Of a DNA stretch of 64,000 nt, positions 1 through 5,967 are shown piece by piece. Under the pieces are notes generated by a model that had not been told where the DNA came from, made no database searches, and saw only the letters and a program-made list of their open reading frames with translations. Source of the DNA: M0108 sp044228795 (GTDB lineage: Bacteria; Pseudomonadota; Gammaproteobacteria; Chromatiales; Chromatiaceae); contig JBGAUE010000005.1 of assembly GCA_044228795.1 (NCBI GenBank), positions 1 through 64,000 of the forward strand, given 5' to 3'. Every line of letters starts with the position of its first letter. Within the stretch, counting starts at the first letter, position 1. The translations under genes were made by a program, and so were the position numbers.

Positions 1-135
1 AAACGAGCGGCCAAGCCCGAGCTGGACCGCCTGCGGTTCCCCATTCTGATGGAGGACGACGAACGGGACCGCGCCATTGTCCAGGAGGCGGCCTTGATCC
101 TGTTGGAGGGGGAGGAGGCCCGCACCCCTGACTGA
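1..135 (+). CDS. 3' end of an unidentified gene (partial)
   Basis: A frame open from the first base ends at a TGA at 133-135 and encodes 44 residues of an acidic, probably helical C-terminus, including the stretch MEDDERDRAIVQEA. The start lies outside the window. I do not recognise the family. It lies on the same strand as the Mor-like activator gene at 252 and just before the repeat array at 138-190, so it most likely belongs to the same integrated phage-like element. No function is proposed. Confidence 0.5.
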   Translation, partial: KRAAKPELDRLRFPILMEDDERDRAIVQEAALILLEGEEARTPD

Positions 136-137
136 CT

Positions 138-190
138 ACTACAGAAAACTACAGTTTGGGAACCTAGCAAAACCTAACAAAACCTTACAT
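138..190 (+). repeat. Phased 10-bp repeat array upstream of the Mor-like gene
   Basis: ACTACAG occurs at 138-144 and 148-154. Three tandem decamers of the type AACCTARCAA follow at 161-170, 171-180 and 181-190. All repeat at exactly 10 bp, about one helical turn, with short A-tracts in phase. The array lies in the non-coding gap 60 to 110 bases before the Mor-like start, as expected for an operator cluster or a curved promoter region. What binds there is unknown. Confidence 0.5.
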
Positions 191-251
191 CCCGGCGCTA
201 TCCTGGCCAGCATCGCCCACGAAGCCAACGACCCATAGGAGACACCCCATC

Positions 252-629
252 ATGGCCCACGTCCCCCGGCTGGAATTTCTGGAGGAGTTTATGAGCTTGT
301 CCCGACTCGCCATCGCGGAGACGGTCCGGCCCGAGGTGGACGCAAATATGGCCGAAGCCCTGGCCCAAAGAATTACCGGGAGCTTCCTGGCCCTTTGGGG
401 CGGCACTCAGGTTTACCTACCACGGGCGGACTATATAGAGCGCCTGCGGCGTGACCGCGCCATTGCGCGAGAGTTTACCGGCGGGGAAGCGGAGGCTATC
501 CGACTGGCGAAGCAATACAACGTGTCAACCATCCATGTTTACCGCATCTGTCGGGCGCAACGGGCGCAACGTAAAGGCCCCCAGGAGGCCCCCAGGAAGG
601 CGCCAGAAGCCCCGCCAGCCAAGGGCTAG
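252..629 (+). CDS. Mor-family phage transcription activator
   Basis: The 125-residue product resembles the Mor/C activators of Mu-like phages, which dimerise and recruit RNA polymerase to middle or late phage promoters. Visible hallmarks are a helical N-terminal dimerisation part, the turn WGGTQVYLPR near residues 49-58, the RDRAIAREFTG segment, and a C-terminal helix-turn-helix (EAIRLAKQYNVSTIHVYRI) near 78-97. The tail after residue 100 is a low-complexity Ala/Pro/Lys/Arg extension encoded partly by a duplicated decamer. The ATG has GGAG about 11 bases upstream. No other complete phage gene is visible, so this is the edge of an element or a remnant. The family call is good; its target promoters are unknown. 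Confidence 0.8.
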   Translation: MAHVPRLEFLEEFMSLSRLAIAETVRPEVDANMAEALAQRITGSFLALWGGTQVYLPRADYIERLRRDRAIAREFTGGEAEAIRLAKQYNVSTIHVYRICRAQRAQRKGPQEAPRKAPEAPPAKG

Positions 630-741
630 GCCAAGGCATGGCTCAAGTGCTGCGGGCGCCTGGGGGGCTAGAAAAAACTAGAAACAGTGGCGCCAGAAAC
701 TCAACTCAACGCAAACGCAACGCTGTTGACCACCCCAAGGA

Positions 742-764
742 CCCCCGCCCCGTGCGGGGTTTTT
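742..764 (+). terminator. Rho-independent terminator after the phage-like region
   Basis: A 6-bp GC-only stem (CCCCGC pairing with GCGGGG) with a 5-base loop is followed at once by TTTTT. It lies about 110 bases after the stop of the Mor-like gene and ends + strand transcription before the opposing tRNA genes. Confidence 0.7.
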
Positions 765-885
765 CATCCCTGCCCCGTGGCCCCGAAAAGGGGGGCGAGT
801 CTGCCCAAAGTTCCCCCTGTGTTCCCCCATGAAAATAGCAGGCTAGAAATACGGGTTTAGATTTTTCTAACCCCTTGATTTTGAA

Positions 886-970
886 TGGTGCCCGGGGCGG
901 GATTCGAACCCGCATGGATCGCTCCGAAGGATTTTAAGTCCTTTGCGTCTACCGATTTCGCCACCCGGGC
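886..970 (-). tRNA. tRNA-Leu (anticodon TAA)
   Basis: On the minus strand the gene folds as a complete 85-base class II tRNA. The acceptor stem GCCCGGG pairs with CCCGGGC, the anticodon loop is CTTAAAA with anticodon TAA, there is a variable arm, the T-loop is GGTTCGAATCC, and the CCA end is encoded at 886-888. It lies downstream of tRNA-Cys on the same strand. Its 3' end faces the phage-like region, the usual arrangement when an element has integrated into a tRNA 3' end. Confidence 0.95.
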
Positions 971-1049
971 GTGCGGGTGATGGGATCTGAGGGTATCTGG
1001 CCTTGCCGTAGGGCCGGGAGGCTCTGGCAAGTGAAAAGCGAGGGGAAGG

Positions 1050-1123
1050 TGGAGGCTGAGCCCGGAATCGAACCGGGGTGCACGGCTTTGCAGGCCGCTG
1101 CATGACCACTCTGCCACTCAGCC
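1050..1123 (-). tRNA. tRNA-Cys (anticodon GCA)
   Basis: The 74-base minus-strand gene has the acceptor stem GGCTGAG pairing with CTCAGCC, anticodon GCA in the loop CTGCAAA, the T-loop GGTTCGATTCC, and an encoded CCA. It is followed 79 bases later by tRNA-Leu on the same strand, and one promoter (1135-1164) probably serves both. Confidence 0.95.
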
Positions 1124-1134
1124 TAAGGCGGCTC

Positions 1135-1164
1135 AGTATATAACTGGTTCCGCGGCTTTGTCAT
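1135..1164 (-). promoter_or_regulatory. Probable sigma-70 promoter of the tRNA-Cys/tRNA-Leu unit
   Basis: Read on the minus strand, ATGACA (1159-1164) and TATACT (1135-1140) are separated by 18 bases and sit about 12 bases before the tRNA-Cys 5' end, followed by a GC-rich discriminator typical of stable-RNA promoters. Confidence 0.5.
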
Positions 1165-1263
1165 CCCGTTGACACCCTTGGCGGCAAAATTCCTGGGCGC
1201 CTCGTTTAGTTCAGCGCCTGCCGGAACCCCCGCCTAACCGCGCAACCCCTTGGCTCTGGCCTT

Positions 1264-3270
1264 TCAACGGCTCCCCAGCAGGCCTTTCAAGCCGGCCAGA
1301 TGGGCAGTGCCCCGGGCGCGGCTAACCTCTGCATGGGCTTCGCGCCGGCTATCCCAATCCAGGTCGCTCTCGGGTAATTCCTCCAGAAAACGGCTCGGCT
1401 GGACCTGGACCATTTCACCGAAGCGCTTGCGGCGCTTGGCCAGGGTGAAGGTCAGGTGCTTGCGGGCGCGGGTAATACCGACATAAGCCAGACGCCGCTC
1501 CTCTTCGATGCTGTCGTCCTCGATGCTGGAGCGATGAGGCAGTAGTTCCTCCTCCATGCCGACCAGGATGACATGCGGGAATTCCAGCCCCTTGGCGGCG
1601 TGGAGGGTCATGAGGGCTACACGGTCGCCACCCTCCTCTTCCTCCTGGCGTTGCAGCACATCCATGAGGGACAGGTGGCCGACCCGATCCTGCAGGGACT
1701 TGCCCTCATTCTCGCCCTTGCCGAGGGCTTCGAGCCAGGCGAGCAGGTCATGGACATTTTCCAGGCGCCGCTCGGCAACGGGGAGGCTGGAGGCGTTTTC
1801 CTTGAGCCAAGCCGCATAGTTCATGCTTTCCACCAAGGCGCGGACAGCAGCCACCGGTTCACTGTCTGCCTGGCGGGCATGGGTATCCAGCCAGGCGGCG
1901 AATTGCTCAAGGCGCTCGCGAGGTCGCCGCTCCAGGAGCTGACCCAGCCCCAGTTCGCTGCAGGCGCGCAAGAGGGGCAGGCCGCGCTCGCGGGCATAGC
2001 CGGCCAGCTTCTCCAGGGTGTTGGGACCGATCTCGCGGCGCGGGGTATTGACGATGCGCAAAAAGGCGGCATCGTCCTCCGGGTTGGCGAGGAGACGCAT
2101 ATAGGCCATGACGTCCTTGACCTCGGCCCGGGCGAAGAAGGAGGTGCCGCCGCTCAGGAAATAGGGGATGTCGTGTTCACGCAGGGCCTGCTCGAAAGGC
2201 CGCGCCTGGTGATTGCCGCGATAGAGGATAGCGACGTCGCCATAGTTGACCTGGTCGACGAAGCGCCGATGCAGAATCTCGGAGACCACCCGCTCGGCCT
2301 CGTGAGCCTCATCGCGACAGGTGATGACCCGCGGGCGCTCCCCTGCGCCGTGCGCACACCAGAGGCGCTTCTCGAACAGGTGGGGGTTATGAGCGATGAG
2401 GGCATTGGCGAGGCCGAGAATACGGCCGCTGGAGCGGTAATTCTGCTCCAGCATGACCACCTTGAGGGTCGGGAAGTCCTCTTTCAGACGGGCCAGGTTT
2501 TCAGGTCGGGCGCCGCGCCAGGCGTAGATCGACTGGTCGTCATCGCCAACCACTGTCAGGGCACCGCGGGGGCCGACCAGGCGCCGGACCAATTCGTATT
2601 GGGCGCCATTGGTGTCCTGGTATTCGTCCACCAAAAGGTAGCGCAGGCGCGACTGCCAGGCCTCCAATAAGTCCGGTTGGGTGCTGAAGAGCCTTGCGGG
2701 CAGACGGATGAGGTCGTCAAAATCGACGGCGTTGTAGGCGTGAAGGCTCCGCTGGTAATCGGCGTAGAGACTGGCGAGATCGGCCTCGAAGTCATCCTCG
2801 GCGTGGCCGAGGGCCGCGGCGGGCTCGACGAGGGCGTTCTTCCAGGCCGAAATGCGGCCCTGGACAGCAGCGGGGGTCAGGGCGTCATCCTGACGCCTGC
2901 CCCGCAGGTGCTCTTTGATGATGGCCTCGGCGTCCTGGGGGTCGAAGAGCGAGAAGCCTCGTCTCAGCTCCGCGCGGGCGTGGTCGCGCCGCAGGATGTC
3001 GAGGCCCAAGGTGTGGAAGGTAGAGATGGTGAGTCCCCGACCCTCCCGACCCTTGAGGGCGCTCCCGACCCGGGCCTTCATCTCACGCGCCGCCTTGTTG
3101 GTAAAGGTCACGGCGGCGATGTGGCGCGGCGCCAGACCGCATTCGCAGACGAGGTGGGCGATCTTGCGGGCAATGACGCGAGTCTTGCCCGAACCGGCGC
3201 CGGCCAGGACCAGCAAGGGCCCACCTACATAGCGCACGGCTTCGAGCTGTCGGGGATTGAGGTCTTTCAT
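1264..3270 (-). CDS. rep: ATP-dependent DNA helicase Rep (superfamily I, UvrD/Rep family)
   Basis: Rep is a 3'-5' single-stranded DNA translocase that helps the replisome pass protein roadblocks. At 668 residues it is close to the enterobacterial 673. Motifs run in order: Walker A (LAGAGSGKTRV, about 22-32), motif Ia (VTFTNKAAREM), Walker B (VDEYQDTNGAQYELV), motif III (DQSIYAWRGA), motif IV (EQNYRSS), motif V (LMTLHAAKGLEF) and motif VI (RLAYVGITRARKHL). The N-terminal PRQLEAV is the family's adenine-binding Q motif. It starts at ATG 3270, back to back with the DUF2782 gene. Rep is preferred to UvrD/PcrA because of overall similarity around IAAVTFTNKAAREM and STFHTLGLDI. The gene looks intact. 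Confidence 0.95.
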   Translation of the reverse strand: MKDLNPRQLEAVRYVGGPLLVLAGAGSGKTRVIARKIAHLVCECGLAPRHIAAVTFTNKAAREMKARVGSALKGREGRGLTISTFHTLGLDILRRDHARAELRRGFSLFDPQDAEAIIKEHLRGRRQDDALTPAAVQGRISAWKNALVEPAAALGHAEDDFEADLASLYADYQRSLHAYNAVDFDDLIRLPARLFSTQPDLLEAWQSRLRYLLVDEYQDTNGAQYELVRRLVGPRGALTVVGDDDQSIYAWRGARPENLARLKEDFPTLKVVMLEQNYRSSGRILGLANALIAHNPHLFEKRLWCAHGAGERPRVITCRDEAHEAERVVSEILHRRFVDQVNYGDVAILYRGNHQARPFEQALREHDIPYFLSGGTSFFARAEVKDVMAYMRLLANPEDDAAFLRIVNTPRREIGPNTLEKLAGYARERGLPLLRACSELGLGQLLERRPRERLEQFAAWLDTHARQADSEPVAAVRALVESMNYAAWLKENASSLPVAERRLENVHDLLAWLEALGKGENEGKSLQDRVGHLSLMDVLQRQEEEEGGDRVALMTLHAAKGLEFPHVILVGMEEELLPHRSSIEDDSIEEERRLAYVGITRARKHLTFTLAKRRKRFGEMVQVQPSRFLEELPESDLDWDSRREAHAEVSRARGTAHLAGLKGLLGSR

Positions 3271-3417
3271 GGGACGGCCAGAAGGGGCAAGGCTGGGGCG
3301 CGCAGGGAGGCATTATGCCCGAGCCCACCCACCCGGGAGCAACAAAGGAGGGAATTCCGGGGCGGGACGTACTAACATACGCGAACTAACGGAAACTCGA
3401 AGGCTTTGTCGAACCCG

Positions 3418-3741
3418 ATGAAACGGATCCTGATCGCGACCCTCCTGGGCGCCGCCTCCCTGGCGGCCTGGGCCCAATCCCAAACCCAGCTTGCAGCGCC
3501 GGAACTGCCACCCCCAGGCTACACCGGGCAGACGGTGCAGCCGGACATCACCATTCTGGAGACGGATCGTGGCACCGTCTATGAGTACCGCATCAAGGGT
3601 CAACTCTACATGGTGCGCATCCAGCCCCAGATCGGCCCACCCTACTTTCTCCTCGACACGAATGGCGATGGGACCCTGGACGTCAAGCAGGATCGGGTCT
3701 GGAACAATGCCGTGCCCCAATGGCTCCTTTTTAGCTGGTAG
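3418..3741 (+). CDS. DUF2782 family exported protein
   Basis: This small protein (107 residues from the ATG at 3418; a TTG at 3406 is an alternative that places AAGG closer) begins with a clear signal peptide (KRILIATLLGAASLAAWAQ). The mature part has the DUF2782 pattern: a Pro-rich lead, ITILETDRGTVYEYRI, GQLYMVRIQP, and the aspartate-rich loop DTNGDGTLDV that resembles a calcium-binding loop. From memory, DUF2782 genes lie next to polA and thrB in Pseudomonas; here polA is about 2 kb away and thrB is not seen. The molecular role of the family is unknown; the periplasmic location is inferred from the signal peptide. Confidence 0.75.
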   Translation: MKRILIATLLGAASLAAWAQSQTQLAAPELPPPGYTGQTVQPDITILETDRGTVYEYRIKGQLYMVRIQPQIGPPYFLLDTNGDGTLDVKQDRVWNNAVPQWLLFSW

Positions 3742-3820
3742 GTCATCGCCAACCCAGGGCCCGGCGCAACAGGCAATGGCGGCTGGGGTATGTGCATGTC
3801 CGCCGGAACAGGGGGCACAC

Positions 3821-3859
3821 AAAAGAAACCCCGCCGTTCCGGGGAGGTGAAGGGCGGGG
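3821..3859 (-). terminator. Probable Rho-independent terminator downstream of argE
   Basis: On the minus strand CCCCGCC (3853-3859) pairs with GGCGGGG (3829-3835) and is followed by TTTCTTTT. It lies about 170 bases past the argE stop in the convergent gap between argE and the DUF2782 gene. I see nothing else definite in 3742-4025. Confidence 0.55.
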
Positions 3860-4025
3860 TAAGGGCGTTCCCGGTGGGGTGTCCGGGCACCCAGGTTGCC
3901 AGGGGGAAGAGTCAGGCAACTGGGTCTTGGAAAGCGCTTACCCCGTCAGAACCGCTCAACCGGATAAAGTTCACCGCATGGATGGGGAAAACCTTTCGCG
4001 ATGCAGCCAGGCCCGGCCGGTGGTA

Positions 4026-5183
4026 TTAACCCTCGATGCAGAAACGGCGGATGAGGGTACGCAGCAGGTCCAGGGTTGGCGGAATGCGCGCCGTCTCCAG
4101 GTATTCGTCCGGCTGATGGGCTTGTGCCAGGTTCCCGGGTCCCAGGATGACGGTCTCCAGGCCCAGCTGATTCAAAAAGGGCGCCTCGGTGCCAAAACCC
4201 ACGGCCTCGGCAGCATGGCCGGTCAGCGCCTCGCTGGCATGAACGATGGCAGAGGCGGCGGGGGTCTCTGCCGGCGGTATGGATTCGAAGAGGGCCGCCA
4301 CTTCCCAGCCCAGGCCGCGTCGCTCCGCCACGCGGGCAACCCGCCCGGAAAGTTGGGCGCGTAACTCCTCTACATTCATCCTCGGCAGCACCCGCAGGTC
4401 CAGCAAGAGCTCGCAGTCACCGCAGATACGGTTGGGGTTGTCGCCGCCATGAATATGGCCCAGGTTGATGGTCGGTACCGGCACTGCAAAGGCGGGATGG
4501 CGATGGCGCTCCTGCAATTCCCGGCGCCAGGCCAGTATCTCGCCCATGACCTCGTGCATCCCCTCCAGGGCCGAATTGCCCAGGGCCGGGTCACTGGCGT
4601 GACCCGGTTGGCCGATCAACCGTACCGCCTCGTTCATGACCCCTTTATGCAACCGCACCGGCCGGAGGGAGGTCGGCTCACCGATCACGGCATAGCGCCC
4701 CAAGGGTCGGCCTGCCTGGACCAGGGCTCGGGCCCCGCTCATGGAGGACTCCTCGTCCGCCGTCGCCAGAATCGTCAGGGGCCGCTGCAAATCCTTTCCG
4801 GTCAGTCCCCGCGCGGCCTCCAGTGCCAGGACCAGGAAGGACTTCATATCGCTGGTGCCCAGGCCGTAAAGCCGGCCGTTCTCCTCCGTGACCTCGAAGG
4901 GGTCGCGCTGCCAGCGCCCGGCATCATAGGGAACCGTGTCGGTGTGCCCGGACAGCACCAGCCCCCCGGGCCCCATGCCTAGGGTCGCGATCAGATTGGC
5001 CTTGCCCGGCTGATTCGGCAATTCCATGATCTCCACCCGGAAACCGGCCCCCAGCAGCCATTCCCCCAGACGGTCGATCAGGTGCCGGTTGCCCATGTTC
5101 AATTCCGGCTTGACACTGCTCACCGTGGGCTGGGCGATCAGGTCATCGAGCATGGCCCGGAGTGGGGGTGGTTGGTGATGCAT
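4026..5183 (-). CDS. argE: Acetylornithine deacetylase ArgE (M20 metallopeptidase family)
   Basis: ArgE hydrolyses N2-acetylornithine to ornithine and acetate in arginine biosynthesis, in the cytoplasm. The 385-residue protein matches the family length (about 383). M20 di-zinc motifs are present: SGHTDTVP, GLGTSDMKS with the bridging Asp, and the catalytic DEESSMSG. The dimerisation lid domain lies roughly between 180 and 290 (LHKGVMNEA to DLRVLPRMN), and the C-terminal HQPDEYLE gives the last metal ligand. The ATG at 5183 has GGAAGC upstream. Related M20 enzymes such as DapE are less likely given the N-terminal pattern (LIAQPTVSS) and overall length. It transcribes away from the toxin-antitoxin pair. 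Confidence 0.88.
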   Translation of the reverse strand: MHHQPPPLRAMLDDLIAQPTVSSVKPELNMGNRHLIDRLGEWLLGAGFRVEIMELPNQPGKANLIATLGMGPGGLVLSGHTDTVPYDAGRWQRDPFEVTEENGRLYGLGTSDMKSFLVLALEAARGLTGKDLQRPLTILATADEESSMSGARALVQAGRPLGRYAVIGEPTSLRPVRLHKGVMNEAVRLIGQPGHASDPALGNSALEGMHEVMGEILAWRRELQERHRHPAFAVPVPTINLGHIHGGDNPNRICGDCELLLDLRVLPRMNVEELRAQLSGRVARVAERRGLGWEVAALFESIPPAETPAASAIVHASEALTGHAAEAVGFGTEAPFLNQLGLETVILGPGNLAQAHQPDEYLETARIPPTLDLLRTLIRRFCIEG

Positions 5184-5263
5184 GGTGAGCTTCCGAGTCA
5201 GCTAACGAGGGTATGATAAGGCTGGGGCTGGTTCAGTAAACCGGGGTCAGAGGACCAGGAAGG

Positions 5264-5569
5264 GTGGCCAGGCTCCCATTCCAGGCCGAACTTCATGACA
5301 GCAAGAGTGATAAGGCATTGAGTGAAAGAAACCTCCTTGGGCGGATAACCATAAATCCAGAAATATTTGGTGGTAAGCCGATCATCCGCGGCCGGCGCCT
5401 GGCGGTGGAACATATCCTGGGCCAGTTAGCGGCCGGGGATGATTTCGAGACCTTGCTTGAGGGTTATCCCTGGCTGGAGCGTGAAGACATCCTGGCCTGC
5501 CTGGCCTACGCCCATCGCTTGGTGGAGCATGAACGCGTCGAGCCCGTGATGTTTGCCAAGGCCGCATGA
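5264..5569 (+). CDS. DUF433 antitoxin-like protein (VapB45 type)
   Basis: The 101-residue protein carries a DUF433 domain with the hallmark ITINPEIFGGKPIIRGRRLA and a following helix-turn-helix-like region (EHILGQLAAGDDFETLLEGYP). Members are DNA-binding antitoxins paired with DUF5615 PIN-like proteins, and the partner overlaps here by 4 bases. A GTG at 5264 has AGGAAGG just upstream. A TTG at 5318 would give the more family-typical N-terminus MSERNLLGR, but its AAGG is too close, so the longer form is kept. Autoregulation of the pair is expected from the family but not shown here. Confidence 0.75.
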   Translation: MARLPFQAELHDSKSDKALSERNLLGRITINPEIFGGKPIIRGRRLAVEHILGQLAAGDDFETLLEGYPWLEREDILACLAYAHRLVEHERVEPVMFAKAA

Positions 5570-5913
5570 AGCTTCTGCTGGATACCTGCGTCTGGGGTGG
5601 CGCCGTTCAGCTACTAAACGGATTGGGGCATGATGTGGTGTGGTCCGGTGCCTGGGAACCTGATCCTGGCGATAGGGAAATCCTGCGTATCGCTCACCAG
5701 GCAGGCCGCATCCTCGTAACCTTGGATAAGGATTTTGGCGAACTGGCGATTGTCTATCGGCATCCACACTCGGGCATCCTCCGCCTGGTAGGGATCCCAT
5801 CGCGTAAGCAGGCAGACTACATTGAGTACGTTCTCGAACGCCACGGGCCTGCCCTGGCGCGTGGGGCAATGGTGACGATGAATCAGGAACGGCTGCGCAT
5901 TCGCAACGAATAG
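5566..5913 (+). CDS. DUF5615 PIN-like toxin (VapC45 type)
   Basis: This is a 115-residue PIN-like protein: an N-terminal LLLDTCVWGGAVQLL carrying the first acidic residue, DREILRIAHQAGRILVTLDKDFGEL with the central acidic cluster, and SGILRLVGI. The family is the presumed ribonuclease half of DUF433/DUF5615 toxin-antitoxin modules. Its ATG overlaps the antitoxin stop (ATGA), which implies translational coupling. The first motif has Thr-Cys where many members have Glu-Asn, so activity cannot be assumed. It converges on polA. Confidence 0.75.
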   Translation: MKLLLDTCVWGGAVQLLNGLGHDVVWSGAWEPDPGDREILRIAHQAGRILVTLDKDFGELAIVYRHPHSGILRLVGIPSRKQADYIEYVLERHGPALARGAMVTMNQERLRIRNE

Positions 5914-5934
5914 CGCATTCCTCACGTTGCGAAA

Positions 5935-5962
5935 GGCCGGATGCCGATAGCATGCGCCGGCC
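5935..5962. terminator. Hairpin between the convergent toxin and polA ends
   Basis: GGCCGG and CCGGCC flank an inner ATGC/GCAT pairing, giving a strong GC-rich stem in the 54-base convergent gap. There is no long T tract on either strand, so intrinsic termination is only likely, not certain; it could act in both directions. Confidence 0.4.
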
Positions 5963-5967
5963 AGCAA

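Noticed and set aside
1573..2670. Long + strand open frame opposite rep
   Set aside because: It is antisense to the conserved Rep motifs, has no family features and arises from GC-rich codon bias. The same applies to frames opposite the GH9 gene (18623-19843), envZ/ompR (45161-46402) and gmd (60428-61531).
3880..4020. Possible riboswitch between the DUF2782 gene and argE
   Set aside because: Short resemblances to cobalamin and TPP elements do not include the conserved cores, and the region lies downstream of both genes.
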